NCBI GenBank assembly: GCA_025642075.2 | Contig: JAODUO010000034.1 | Location: 206,001 to 270,000 of the forward strand | Direction of reading: 5' to 3' | DNA from: Ridgeia piscesae | Lineage: Eukaryota; Annelida; Polychaeta; Sabellida; Siboglinidae | DNA length: 64,000 nt | Shown here: one piece after another, positions 31,431 through 46,009 of the stretch | Numbering within the stretch: position 1 is the first letter of the stretch | How the letters are laid out: every line of letters starts with the position of its first letter | Made by a program: the position numbers and the translations under genes | Notes under the pieces: model-generated | The model's database searches: none | What the model saw: the letters and a program-made list of their open reading frames with translations, nothing else | Told to the model about the DNA's origin: nothing

Positions 31431-34400
31431 GAAAAAATATTACAACAGCAGCATCCACCACAACTTGTAATGTAGACAGCCAGACCAAATATGTCGGTTT
31501 GACTTTCAAGTAGATCTCAGCCAGAAACAGGAGACATGGCTTACTTCACATGACGTCCACTTACCAAACCCTTGTGCTGAATCACCTCCACTAACACTTG
31601 GTCTGTCAAACAACAGTGTTCCTAGGATGAACATAAATTTACGTCTTAACAAATACGACACCAAGCTGAACACAAGCCACCCAACCTAGCTGCGTGACAC
31701 TGGACCCTGAAGTAGCAACTGGCAACAAGTTCTTCCTGACAGATAATAAACTATTGCTGAAACAAAAACCATCTGCCCTGGAAGTAAGCAGTGGAGATTT
31801 ACGTGGCAAAAACACTTCAGTGAAGCCCTAATGTGTCACCCTCAGCTTCCGAAATGGGGAATCCTACACTACGTGGCTGTGATCACTAAAACGGACAGGG
31901 CTGGGCCTAGGTATGTTTTGATATGATCCACATGTTCTTTAAAATATTCCCACCAAAATGAGCTCATTTAGCGGTCACTGGGGTGAGAAATGGGATAATT
32001 AGAAATCTGGGCAAGGGTAATCTTGACTTATCTTTAATCCCCAACTAGTTCAGATCACTGTCTTTGAAGTGGCCTGGAATAAGTTAATCCAGGTAGTATA
32101 ACTTACAGATATCCTGGATGATTAATCATGACTTTGTAATCTTCAGTCATTCTGTTGCAAGTCTAAAGATTAATTTTTCCATCAAACTTTAAGGGTCGTA
32201 TAATGCATTAACAGTGGATACATTTTGTTATATAATAATAATAACTTTATTAAAGTTTATTTATACACTTAAATACAAGTAAATATATAGATAAAAAATA
32301 TAAATAAATAAATAAATAAATATAACTTGTGCACTGTTATAGAGATTTGAACTAGATCTATAAGTAATATTAATGTAAATTATATTATATATCAATGTAG
32401 TAAAACATAATAGTAATAAGATAAATAATCATAAAATAAATATTTGTACAGAACTGACATAAGCAATCTATTAAGAAATTAACAATATTTACTATGTTTG
32501 GACATGTCACACATCGTCATTGACCAATAAAACATAATTCGAATGTGACTGATCGGTGGTTGCTTTTGAATGTGGACTTGAATGTGACTGTTTGATGGCT
32601 GGATAAATACGAATGTTTGCTTGTGTTATGTGTCTTGTTGAGGTGTTGACCTATAATAAAATTGCCTGGTAGACAATTGCCACTTTCCAGTGAGGCTGGT
32701 CTTCTGTGTGAAGAGGAATGCAGGCTGCAAGACACTTGAGAGGACTAGTGAACCCCTTAGCCAGAGAGCAATGCACATTCAAATGCCAAACATTTGAATA
32801 TGCATTCAAATTACATTTGCATTAGTTAACAACTTAATACATAACGATTTATCCTATGATAATTTATGTACCTTATTTGTTTATGTTAATCACATGGCTA
32901 ATAATAACTAAAAACATGTTAATGCTTATTATTTAAATTATTTGTTTGCAGGAATGAAAAATGTGCAGTTACATCAAAAACAAAGATATATATTTAACAG
33001 GTATGCACAAAACAAAAATTCACTACCTCTATCATGACTGAAAACTATTTATACATCTTATCTGAGTAGCCTAGAAGCCTCAGCTGCCAGTAATTCCTAA
33101 TCAAAACAGTAATCAAAATGAGATTACAGTGAAGATGCGTATTGACAGTAACAGTTGTGTCAGTTGGAAGACCACCATTTCATAATTTGTTACATAATGA
33201 GAGTCTACAGTCAGTGATTAGCTGCATCCAATCTGCTCAACTAAGCCCTCTCCCAAACTACGGTGCAAGTCATTTCTAGGAAGTTATTACCTTGTAAACA
33301 TATAAGTTTCACAACTTTTGCATTATTTTACCGTTATGTATAGCCATTAGGAAAACGGTATGCCTGGAGAACTGTCCATCTTTCTTTGAGATTTACACAC
33401 GTGTATGGCATACTGTATGAGATCCTGAGTCACCAGTGTCCTATGTCATCTGCTAAGTGATTACATGTCACAACATAAGAATGATGGTTGAGAAAGTTTT
33501 TCCTCCTTAGTTTGGTCCTAGTTTTTCCTCCTTATTTTGGTCCTAGTTTTCGTCCCTCTTTGGTCCTAGTTTTCCTCCTTAGTTTGGTCCTAGATATACT
33601 CTTACTGACCCGTTGTAATTTCCCATTTATTTTCCTCATCTTACATTTTGTTCTGTTCAGTGTCGTACCTCGAGGTAGTTCATTAATCCTGAATAAAAAT
33701 ACAGATACATTCTTATTCTACTTTTTTACCCGACGGAGAAAACAGGTGCCCAGTGAGTGGGCTTACTCCTCACACTTGGCAGTCACTAACCAAACCCCTT
33801 TGTACAGGGCTCATGGTTTCACTGCCACTGAGCAGGTGTGAATCTTACATTTTCTCTGAGCTGGATGCAAAGACTTACTCCTGCAGGAACTTACAGACCA
33901 CCTTTTCACGCTAACCATCAAAGATGTGATGTTGTTAACCAACTGAAGACAAGAAAGATGGCTGAAGTGAGCACTTGTACAGGTAGACAGAGGATCTCTG
34001 ATCTGAAGCTGTAAGTGGATTAGGCATTGTAGAAGCAAGGTACATTTGTACTCACATTGAGGGGAACATCCTTTCATCTGATTTTTATCTTTTCTTGCTT
34101 CTATACCTTTATCGTAGCATTACGTGCATAGATTATTGTAATATTGTTACCTTTTAGACAGCTAAAAAATCGTTTTCATTCCATACGAATATTCAGTAAA
34201 AATAAACCTTTCATTGAATCTCAAATGATGTGGATGTTCTATTTTCTTTGGTGTTAAGGTTTCATTTTCTTTGGTGTTTATATTACATTTTCTTATAAAA
34301 CATTGTAACCCTTGGGTATATGGTATTCTTGCAGTGAGGAAAACCCTTTAAAAGACTACATGGTAGTAGAAAATGTTCACATTTATCACCACTGCCTCCA

Positions 34401-36498
34401 CATCATAGAAACTATTACATGTGTAATCATGAATCACAGACAGCGATTAAGCTCCACGTATCACCTCCAGCTAAACTGGCTTCCTCCCAACTGCCAGTAT
34501 TACTGTACCACTTAAATGCAGTAAATAATATCTACGAGTTGATGTTTTTCTTCCACGAGACATGATTGACTGAAGCAGAACCACTCGATCACAGACATCA
34601 AAGGCATTCCAATCAGGGAAACGGGTGCAAGAATATCACCTTCCGCAATGAAACAGAATTTCTCGAAGGCGGAAGACATGTCAATTAAATTTACCTTCAT
34701 GTGTCAATTTCATATTGCAATTATTTATGGGGTAATTTTCAACATGTATCATATTTAAAATAGTTTTTACACATACTTCTCATTGCAACAGTTCCTGGAA
34801 GTCTGCCGAGTGCAACGAATGAGGAAAACTCAGATGTCATTTGTGCCTTTGGTTGAACTTATCACAGATAAGCTGAGCTAAAAACACTAAAGAACAACAT
34901 CAAGAAATGGGTTTTGGAAATTATGTGTGGGTGTGATTTTATTGTTGCCATAATGGTGTTTACAAAAATGTACTCGTCTGCCATTATTTATCACCCAATA
35001 ATTACTTTTGTTTCCCCACTCATCAGTTTTGATTAGTGAATAAGAACCTAGCAGAATTTTTTATTTTTACACCCAAGCAATTAGAAATTATTGGTTTGAG
35101 ATTCAGAACAATACCTATCTTACAACAATGTGTGAGTGATAAAAACATGATCACAACTACGGAAAGGTTCCAGTTCATACTATCATTTCTTGGATTCTTC
35201 AGATATATCAACTTCATGAAGAAATATAAAGTTTCTCACTCAATATATTTAAAGCACATAGTGAGACTGTGTATTTTTTAATCTTGTTCAATCATTGTTC
35301 AAGTTCACCGATAAGGTGACAATTAATGTTCACCAAAGAGAAGTTTTTCCCAAGCCAAGGATGTTTATGGTTTGGGAACATTGCCCCACATTCTCACCCC
35401 ATTTAACACCTCAAATAGATTAACACAACTTTGCATGTTATTGAGTCACTGTGGTTGACATAAGAAACAACAGTGTAACTGACATTTCTGAAACAGTGCT
35501 GATGGACATGACCTGCACATTTGCCTGTCACATCAGTCAACTTCTACTCAAATCAATCACATCATTTTGTGGGACATAAACCACTCCAAAATTAATGATA
35601 TTTGATATTCTGTGATTATAAACACTGCCAGTTAAGAAATAAACACAGTAAAGAACATCCTTGAAGAGAGAGCCTTTAATTCCACTTTACTGCTGTAATG
35701 TAACACCCCACTAAGTTGAGGGTGGGGCAGAGGGGCTCATAACCACATTACTTTTTCTGGACAACTCCCTAAATGTTGATGCCTGGCAAAAATGGTATTA
35801 CACACCCAAATGTCATAAAGATAACCACAGCATTACTATTAGACTAAACTAAATAAACTTACTTTGGAGAATATGTTACATTAAAAGTTTAAAACATCAT
35901 ATTAGTTGTGTAATAATCTTGTTTAGACATTTGCTCCCAAATAATTTTATATCTTGCTGCATAATGGAATCTTGGATTCATGAAAATATATATTTCACAT
36001 AACCACAGTATGACTGTTTATCAACAATATCATGCTTTCTAAGGATTACTAGAATTGTTATTATTTTTCTACCAGGCCTATACAGCATTACCGAGGGTGC
36101 CCCCTGCATCAAAGGTCACACTTTATGGGTGTTTTTAATTTAAATACAATAAAAAAAATCTTAAATAATTATAAACAATAAAAAATGGATGGATCAGTGC
36201 CACCCAACCACACCTCACCCCACCCAAACAAATCCACTTTAAAATCAATGTTGATCCTTAATAACAATCTTGAATACCCGACACCTGTCAAAAAATGATG
36301 CATCAGTGGGACGTTGTCAACGGTGTGTCATAAAATAATATCCTCTGTAATATAGCATTGGATATTTGTGTTTTGAGAAAAAAACTCATTAAATTTTAAC
36401 ACTGAATTTTTATTAAAGATGAATTTTCCTTAAGATCTCTTTATTTTAGTGACAATGTCCTTTGATCTGTGATGTGCCACTTCCTAGACCAGACCTAG
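31431..36498. other. Intergenic, no gene recognised
   Basis: AT-rich with only short unsupported open frames. An ATAATAATAATAACTTTATT stretch at about 32231 looks like an inverted LINE/SINE tail. A TTTGGTCCTAG-type ~25-bp repeat occurs about four times at 33495-33600. Confidence 0.5.
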
Positions 36499-37939
36499 CC
36501 TAGTTCAGACTAGTGATGTGTCTACCTCCCATGTAGTAGCCTAGTTCAGACTAGTGATGTGTCTACCTCCCATGTAGTAGCCTAGTTCAGACTAGTGATG
36601 TGTCTACCTCCCATGTAGTAGCCTAGTTCAGACTAGTGATGTGTCTACCTCCCATGTAGTAGCCTAGTTCAGACTAGTGATGTGTCTACCTCCCATGTAG
36701 TAGCCTAGTTCAGACTAGTGATGTGTCTACCTCCCATGTAGTAGCCTAGTTCAGACTAGTGATGTGTCTACCTCCCATGTAGTAGCTTAGTTCAGACTAG
36801 TGATGTGTCTACCTCCCATGTAGTAGCCTAGTTCAGACTAGTGATGTGTCTACCTCCCATGTAGTAGCCTAGTTCAGACTAGTGATGTGTCTACCTCCCA
36901 TGTAGTAGCCTAGTTCAGACTAGTGATGTGTCTACCTCCCATGTAGTAGCCTAGTTCAGACTAGTGATGTGTCTACCTCCCATGTAGTAGCCTAGTTCAG
37001 ACTAGTGATGTGTCTACCTCCCATGTAGTAGCCTAGTTCAGACTAGTGATGTGTCTACCTCCCATGTAGTAGCCTAGTTCAGACTAGTGATGTGTCTACC
37101 TCCCATGTAGTAGCCTAGTTCAGACTAGTGATGTGTCTACCTCCCATGTAGTAGCCTAGTTCAGACTAGTGATGTGTCTACCTCCCATGTAGTAGCCTAG
37201 TTCAGACTAGTGATGTGTCTACCTCCCATGTAGTAGCCTAGTTCAGACTAGTGATGTGTCTACCTCCCATGTAGTAGCCTAGTTCAGACTAGTGATGTGT
37301 CTACCTCCCATGTAGTAGCCTAGTTCAGACTAGTGATGTGTCTACCTCCCATGTAGTAGCCTAGTTCAGACTAGTGATGTGTCTACCTCCCATGTAGTAG
37401 CCTAGTTCAGACTAGTGATGTGTCTACCTCCCATGTAGTAGCCTAGTTCAGACTAGTGATGTGTCTACCTCCCATGTAGTAGCCTAGTTCAGACTAGTGA
37501 TGTGTCTACCTCCCATGTAGTAGCCTAGTTCAGACTAGTGATGTGTCTACCTCCCATGTAGTAGCCTAGTTCAGACTAGTGATGTGTCTACCTCCCATGT
37601 AGTAGCCTAGTTCAGACTAGTGATGTGTCTACCTCCCATGTAGTAGCCTAGTTCAGACTAGTGATGTGTCTACCTCCCATGTGGTAGCCTAGTTCAGACT
37701 AGTGATGTGTCTACCTCCCATGTGGTAGCCTAGTTCAGACTAGTGACGTGTCTACCTACCATGTGGTAGCCTAGTTCAGACTAGTGATGTGTCTACCTCC
37801 CATGTAGTAGCCTAGTTCAGACTAGTGATGTGTCTACCTCCCATGTGGTAGCCTAGTTCAGACTAGTGATGTGTCTACCTCCCATGTAGTAGCCTAGTTC
37901 AGACTAGTGATGTGTCTACCTCCCATGTAGTAGCCTAGT
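36499..37939. repeat. 41-bp satellite, 35 copies
   Basis: The unit begins CCTAGTTCAGACTAGTGATG and ends CCCATGTAGTAG. About 35 copies in perfect register; most are identical. Variants (GTGGTAG, GACGTG) cluster in the last seven copies. The period is not a multiple of three and there is no spacer variation. Confidence 0.97.
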
Positions 37940-40900
37940 GGCCTGAGACGTGATGTAAGTAGGACACTTTACTTCAATTAGTGTCAACACAAACACAAGA
38001 CTGTATTGGGAGTATTCCTGCTAATCCATTGCTTCCCAGCTGCCTAATACATCTCCCAAAGGAATGATCTGGGAAGTCGGGAGAACAGGGAATGGCACTA
38101 AAATATCACGAGGGACATTCCAGGAGTCTGTGGTGATATCTCAGCCCTTCCCCTCATTCCGTCTACTTCCCAGTTCATCCCAGTGGGCAGCACCCACCCG
38201 GAGGTAGGCTGCACCAGGGAAGTCACAGTCTCTTGCTGGTAGTGATTTCATAATTTATATATTCTACTACCTCATTAGCAGTTTTTTAGTGTTAATTAAA
38301 TAATGTATTATTATGCATTTATGTTTATTTACATTTGCACTTATTTTGGATTTTTATGTATTTAATAATCACTTAATTTTATGGAATGTCATAGTTATTT
38401 AACAATAATTACCCCCTTCCTTATATGGCCAACCCACCAGCAAACCAAAAGTATAAGGCATACTTAATTTGTTATTGATTTGTGATTAACAAATGCAGTT
38501 TTCCACTGCCGACTAGCCACTGGGGTAGATTCTTGATGCAACCCTGGCCTGGCCATTGGCCGAGTTAGCCCCATAATCCAATGTGGCCCCATAATCCAGG
38601 TGGCCATTGGAGAGGGGGGCGTTCAAGGGGGGCACTGTGTATTATTATAGTACAATCTATCCACGACATAATATCAATGTTACTGTGGACACTTCCATGG
38701 ATTGGACACTCATTTATAGGATATTATTCAGAACTTTCAAAAGTGGCATATTTTCCTATAATATATATTTTTTTAATTAAGCGTACATATTGCAATTCAT
38801 GGCCACATAAGTGCCCTGAAAATACTTAGATTCAGTTCAATAAAAGTCCTTTATTGTGGGTCATAAAGAACACTCTAAAGCAGGAAGTTATACAAACACT
38901 GAGGACATATGAATGGGAAGACAGCTGATGCAATCAACTGACATGGTCAAATGATAGTGTTTCTAGTTAAAACCCTTTGAGGGTTTCAAATGTTGTGTGC
39001 ATTATAAAAATGTTTGCTCATTTTAACTGCTCAGTATTGTCTTCAATAGGTAAGCTTCATCAAGTCTTTGATGGCTACCAAGAAAGGTTAGCCCCTTAAG
39101 TCAGTAAGTTTGTGCAAGAGTAAGACTTTGAATCCAGCTCAGAGACAATATTTGTGTCACACCTGTGTACAGAGACATGAGGCCAGAGCAGTGCCTGGGT
39201 GGGCAGTGGGCAGTGGGCAGTGTGACTGTGCAGGAACAAGGAAGGCAATCTATGCCTGGGTGTCTGTTCACCAGACATGCACGCAACATGCATATACACA
39301 CACACACGCACGCATGCATACACTGACTCCTGAAATTGTACATTTTATACACACACACCTGTATATTGTGTGTATTTATGTTAAGTATGATATCTATGAT
39401 AGGAAAATGTTATTATATTATAATTATATTATAATAATTATTATATTATATTATATTATATTATATTATATTATATTATATTATATTATATTATATTATA
39501 TTATATTATATTATATTATATTATATGTACATGTACATAGATTATATATTTTTAAATTCTGTTTCTGATTAGATGTTGTAAGAACCTGCAATTCGCTACT
39601 GTTTACAGTATGACTTCTGGTTACTACTGAATTAACAGAATGCATGGTGTGTGACCTGAATTGTCAGAGGTTTCAGTTGGAACTGGTTTCATCCAGTCAA
39701 CTAATGTCTTTACAACATATGTTGGTGGCTGAGTGGTGTTGAGGAAACTCTCAGTCAGCGTACTGTGTGAGAAATGACCTGGCTTAAGAGTTGTTCATTC
39801 TTTCATGATCAATCTGTTTTCAGGGCACAGAACACAGTTGGTTTTCCCATTGGAGGTGATATGTTAGTGGACTGGCGGATTATAAGGAAACTGTACTCGA
39901 GAATTCTTTTATTTCTCCACAGTTACTACAATCATGTCATTAATAATGATTTGTTCATCAAATGTCATCAAAACCTCATGCCTCTGGCTCTTTTAAAATG
40001 TAAGCACGTGCATTGCCCATCAATATTGACCAAATAGAGCACTTTTTTCTTCATCCACAGGGTCACGTGAAAATGGCTAAAGATCACTATGCTAATTACA
40101 TTCTGTCTAACATGTGATATTACCCTGCAGATACATCACAGCACTGAATCTACTATTTACCTGTCTTATTGTAGTCATTTCACACAGAAAATATTTCTTT
40201 AAATTTCAAATAACACAATTCTTTGGGTACTACATGTGTATGGGTGACACCAGGCAGTCTAACCCTGCTGACACCTTCAGTGGATATGACTGAGATGGGG
40301 TATGGACAGTTACCCAGTGGTCAAATGGAAATTTTGACAGTTACAAAAAATTGGCAACATAACAGTTAGTTACTGTTACTCTTATTATTAATTTGGCTAT
40401 CAAAAAAGCAAGTTTTATTTATTACATATAATATTTTATGGATTTTTTTTACTGAGCAAGTGGTCAATTTTCATTTGACTATTTGTCAACTGACCACAAA
40501 AGTCCTACATTTGACTGGGACGTATCCTTCAGCCCCTGTGTGTAGCACCACTCATGCTGCTGCAAGAAAGCTCAATGGTGAAGCTTTATCAAGATTAGAA
40601 CTGAACATTTACCAATACAGACTTCTCTCATGGCATAACCATGCTCAATGTAAAACGTACTTTCTGTGAGGTTTTTGGTCTCAGTATGTCACTTAGTTCT
40701 ACTTCTGCTCACCAGATGGTGCCATGCAGCTGGTTGCACACCTGGGTGAGCCAGTAGCCTCTGTGGTTCCATGTCAATACAGCTGGTCTTCTGATCTTGT
40801 ACCCTTAATCTCTTGCACAATTCAATGTTTTCCGTATGAATAACTACTGAAAATAGATTACGATTACATCATTTCATTATAAAAAAATTATATAATTTCA

Positions 40901-43900
40901 AATCACTTGTACCAGGTATGATACTATGTAGTACAAAATGAGAAACATTTGTTAAATAACATAAATTGTCACACATTTCTCATTTATATTTGAAACAAAA
41001 CATTAGTAAATGTAATAAAGTATAAGCTGCAATAGCACAACAGAAATCATCATTATTACCAACTATCTCTTTGTGAGGATGCTTTTTAAATTAGTTTGTT
41101 ACGTGCTCGTTGATGTGGCTTATTAGTCCAATCTTTTCTCTAGGCAGGTTCCCAGGGTATTAAAAATATAATCAGAAGGGTGATATTTTGTATATTTTTA
41201 GTAACTACTCAGGGCAGGGATAATCTCCCAATGAGCCTACTGACTAGCAACTGAAGTCATGAACTGTTCAGAAAATTACTTTGTGTAAAATTGTCAGTGA
41301 AGTTACTTAGCAAAATTTACGTATGAAACTACTTTAAAAGTTGTTCCTTTTATGATAAAATTGCAATACTATTCTTTTCTCTAGAAATATTAAAAATGCA
41401 TTAAACTATTTGAACAATTGAAAGGTTTCTCCTCAATTGAATGCATTGCAAAGTGGGTTAGGTGTGTTAAAAATTGATATGTGTGAAACTGTGAGCAGAT
41501 ACCTGGGTACTAATTTATCAATTTTATGTACTATTTTAATAAAAACCATCAAACAAACTGGCACTGATCATGGTAAAGTGCCACTACACTTATAGTGTAG
41601 TATTCATGCTGAAGATGGACACAATTTGCCATTTTCACTAAATACTGATTTGAACCTATCAAAACTTAACTGTTTGCTTACTGATTTCATTCAACAAAAT
41701 AACAAATTTATAACACAAAATAGGTAGCACTATTAAATGTTTTTATGCCAGTCTTTGATTTTAATGAATTATGTGAGACATGTGTTTTCAAGCCCCACTA
41801 TTAATGAATTGTGAATTTGAACACAAGGATAAAGTGCCTGTGTGCTCACTGTTGTCTAGACTTTGAATATTTTAGCCACATCTGGCAGTAAATGACCAGT
41901 GGTCAGCCTTGGACACCCACTGCTGATTACACATGCAATGTTATATGTTCACAACCTGTCAGCAGGCATATCCCCCAGTGTCTGCTACAAGGGGTAATTA
42001 CCCTCAAATACAGGGTGCACCCTTACATACATATTAAGTCATTACCCAACAGCAGTGACCAGTAGTAGTGACCACTGACCACTGCTGCAGGTGGTGACAG
42101 GTCAGTCTGAAGTGTGACACTTTGATGTGGTCATCATCCCCAGACCCTGTTCTTCCTTCCACCAACAGGATACTCCCACATTTATAGATCTCCCAGCTGC
42201 TCCCATTCCCTCCTTCTCTTACATAAGGTTACTCCCCTTTTGGCTCCCATGACATCTGCCTTCCTGTAATCGCTGCAATTAGCCTCACTCTAGGGTCCAC
42301 AGAACTGTGACCCTGAAACCTGACATCTGCCTGCCCATCCATAGTAAATTAGCCTCATTCAACACAAGCACTGAGAGGGGGACATTTTATGTGTGACAAG
42401 ATCAAAGTTTATCAGGAACACTCACAATCTGCAGGTAATAACATTACACAGCCAGTGTTCTATTCATTTCCAGATAATTTGCATTTAATTTCCTCAGGTC
42501 CAGCACAAGTCAAGTGGCCACCCTCCCCCTGGCCCCAGCTTTCTGTTGCAAACACTTGTCAGTGATAATTGAATTTGTTTCAAATGGAAATTAACAACAA
42601 GAAACAGGTCAGAAACACAAGTCAGCCACTTTAGGAATGGTGACATCACACAGCCAGTTGCCTCTATTTTGGTGATTTGGGTATTTTGTCACAAGATGTT
42701 GTGCACATTCATGACAATTAACAGTTTGTTTCAACACTTCCAGTGCATATTTAGTTTTTTCTTCTTATTATAATTTTTCAAGATATTACTAACTTGATAA
42801 AAAAGCTAAAAGTAGATCATCACATAAATCCTCAAGAAACAAAAGTGCAATTGATCTTGTTATGGGAATTTGATTCCAATAAATAGAATAACTGCAATAT
42901 AAATAAAACTGTCCAAATGCTACTTGTCATTTAGCTTGCTATAAATGGTCACCAAAATCAATTGAAATTACTAAAGTTAGATATTAAAGCCCAGTTAATA
43001 ATGCCAGCATATAGTAGAATATATTATAGATCCCTGTTGTACTTGATATTTTCACATTTTGTCTCGTACTAGTTAATATTTACAATTTATTGGGCATCAT
43101 TTTTTAGTTGGTGATTACAAAATTAGCAATCTTATCATTATGTAACCTAAATAAATATATATGTTTTCTTGCTACAAAGACACTAGATGGAAATGGTAGA
43201 AGTAAGTATTACTACCATGTCCCATCATGATGAACAGTCTTAACAAAGCGGCTTCCATCAACTGTAGTGACAAATGTGACAATAATTGTAGAGACGTCTG
43301 ACTTTGTGGCCCGTCTCTTGACCGTGTTCATTTGGAAAGTTCATCCCAGGTTCACTTTAGATGTCATTGTTATTGGGGTCCTGCCCGTACAGTGCTCATA
43401 ACCAGCAGAAGTCTTGTTCTAGTCACATGACCTGTGTGCGGCCACGTGTGACCAGTGGCAGATGGTGGACACCAGCCCTCCATGTTCACACCTGAGATGG
43501 TAGAAATTAAGTGGACATATCATATTTCACCTGTTGGTCAATGTGAAGGTAGTAATCTGACAGGTGTCCAGCAGCAGGGTGTGAAGACCAGCACTGACCA
43601 TCTCTGTGTCCAGTGGGAAATTCCAAGAAATAAGATACATGCAGTACTGGCCAACTCTGAGACAATTATAGCAAATTATGGTCATATGAAAATTAATTGT
43701 CAATTAAATATGAGATTTGCATTTATCCAATCTTTAGAACTGTTCAAGACATGCCATGCCATCTGGCAGACATGACTATTCCAAATTCACTTCAGCAATG
43801 CTGCAAAGACTATTTAGCTGAATCAGTTGTACTTTTTCCTAGTAACTTTCTCCACCAATTGCAACTATACCAGCCATGAGAACAGGGAACATGCCCGTCC

Positions 43901-44137
43901 CCCACATGAATGTTGATACACAGATAAAAGCAATGACTCCACGGAGTCCTGATGTATTTACATGTTAGGACTATTCTCACGCGCAACTAAGTGGTACTGT
44001 ATAATGAAATATTACTTTTAGTTCCTAGATATTAGGGCCTACATGTAATGGCCAAAACTGAAACACCTGAATCTTGATAGGACTGATCTTATTGGCTGAT
44101 CTTAGTTTCAGCAGAAGGTGGTCTGCTAGGATTATTG
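37940..44137. other. Intergenic, no gene recognised
   Basis: AT-rich with scattered short open frames that show no domain. Contains the ATTAT array at 39416-39524. Confidence 0.5.
39416..39524. repeat. (TATAT)n-type pentanucleotide array
   Basis: Tandem TATTATATTA units, about 100 bp. Confidence 0.93.
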
Positions 44138-44460
44138 ACGTCCGTCCGTCCGTCCGTCCGTCCGTCCGTCCGTCCGTCCGTCCGTCCGTCCGTCCGTCCG
44201 TCCGTCCGTCCGTCCGTCCGTCCGTCCGTCCGTCCGTCCGTCCGTCCGTCCGTCCGTCCGTCCGTCCGTCCGTCCGTCCGTCCGTCCGTCCGTCCGTCCG
44301 TCCGTCCGTCCGTCCGTCCGTCCGTCCGTCCGTCCGTCCGTCCGTCCGTCCGTCCGTCCGTCCGTCCGTCCGTCCGTCCGTCCGTCCGTCCGTCCGTCCG
44401 TCCGTCCGTCCGTCCGTCCGTCCGTCCGTCCGTCCGTCCGTCCGTCCGTCCGTCCGTCCG
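44138..44460. repeat. (CGTC)n tetranucleotide array, about 81 units
   Basis: 323 bp of perfect CGTC repeats, giving one CpG every 4 bp inside AT-rich DNA. The long PSVR open frames across it are artefacts. Confidence 0.98.
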
Positions 44461-45159
44461 TTATTCAGGTTTTATCTGCGATGGAAAATTCATTAGTTGT
44501 ATTCCTACACATTATAGTACTCATTACTCGAGTACTCTTTAGTAAAGTACTCACCTCAACTGGAGTCATTGGGTAATAATTGTGTATACAGCAGTAGTTT
44601 GAAACGATGGGAAATGTATCGACACGTGCTGCCACGTGGCGGATTAGTATGAACTACAAGCAATCGGCTTGTAAATTAAAATTGTAGTCTCTGTAAGCAT
44701 GTGTCACTGGTAAAAAAATTAATGTTAACAACATTACTGGCAGACATTGTTCATGCAACGTATCCCACTGTTTACAAGAAACGCAGTAAGGAATGTGCCT
44801 TGTCCTGTCAGTGTCACTGGCTGTGTTTGTTGTCAAGTCTGGACTTATTATAGTCTAAAGCAAGTTTGTAAGGTTAAAACGTTTTTGTGAGTTTCGCTAT
44901 ATCGTGAATACAATATTTTGGACACGTCGGATTACCCTATAACTATACGATATAAATCAACCAACATTTTCAATGTGACTGTCCAGCTCTAACTAAGTAA
45001 GATCAACCCTTGTCTTGTTTCTGTCGTGTCGAACAGGTTGGCGCGTGCATTTGCCATGGTTTGCCCTATCTGTCTGTCTATGTCTGTTTCTCTCTCCAAC
45101 TCACATCTACCTCGTTGATTACATCAATTTAAATTAGAGTAATTAGTGGTGAAAGACAC

Positions 45160-45400
45160 TGCGTCACCAACCGAGTGAAGAAACAACGCGATCACCGTAA
45201 CACCCCATGTTCCACAGCGGTCGTTAATCACGTTAAACGTAGCGTTTGAGTGACAGACGGCCGGACGGGTTGGCGGTCACGTGGTGCGGGGGAGGGACGC
45301 CATTGTCTGCATTGACGAATCATCTAGTCGGGTCTAGGCAGAGGACGCCTAGTTGTAAGCGTTTCAGGGTGTTCGACGTTACACTTGAGTTCATACAACA
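45160..45400. promoter_or_regulatory. CpG-rich island, candidate promoter
   Basis: About two dozen CpGs in 240 bp, including GACGGCCGGACGG and CACGTGGTGCGGGGG. On the minus strand it reads ACAATGGCGTCC. Flanking DNA is CpG-poor. No linked exon was identified. Confidence 0.35.
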
Positions 45401-46009
45401 AAATATAATTTGTATATTGTAACAAGGGTTTTCATTCACGCAGTAGGCCTGCACTACTTATCTGGCCACTAAAACGTAGTTAATGGTTTGACCGAAGTTC
45501 AAGAAATTAAAACCAATGTCGTAATTATCGTAAATCGACGAAATGGCATAATGCTAAATAGCAGCTAATTCAGTAATTGCTAGTGCTGCATGGACATGAC
45601 TAAGACTTACAACAATTTATAGTAAAGAGTAGCAAGACAACCAATAATTTACAATGACAACAGTGTCAATGATAACGTTATCATCCCGACTTTTATATTT
45701 GAGCTAAAAGTGGCGATAGAGGCTCATGGAATTTTCGCGAGCCTCCCGAATTTGTTTTTCTGCCAGCTCCAAGCCAGGAAATCATAACATCTCGAGGATA
45801 TTTACATCGCGCATGTCCAGTTACACAAGACCTTAATTTATGAAATTGGCAACAAATCTCGAATCTCATGGATTATGAAACTCAAACGTGACGTTTTGAA
45901 ATTGCTATCACAGATTTTTAGATAGACTACATTACTTTTTCCTTTTTTCCCCTCTGCTTAACTAACTCCTTGGACTTGGATGAGGGAGTGTAGAGTAAGA
46001 GTGTTATCA

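Noticed and set aside
31565..31621. Possible gene B first C2 exon on the minus strand (reads TDQVLVEVIQHKGL)
   Set aside because: The strand pattern is attractive and the borders are AG/GT, but the intron position differs from A and C, another frame also looks plausible, and no following exon joins both in phase and sense.
36499..37939. CRISPR-like regular repeat array
   Set aside because: The 41-bp units are contiguous with no variable spacers and the DNA is eukaryotic; it is a satellite.
44074..44542. Long PSVR-repeat open frames
   Set aside because: Translation of the CGTC array; the repeat has no stops in any plus frame.
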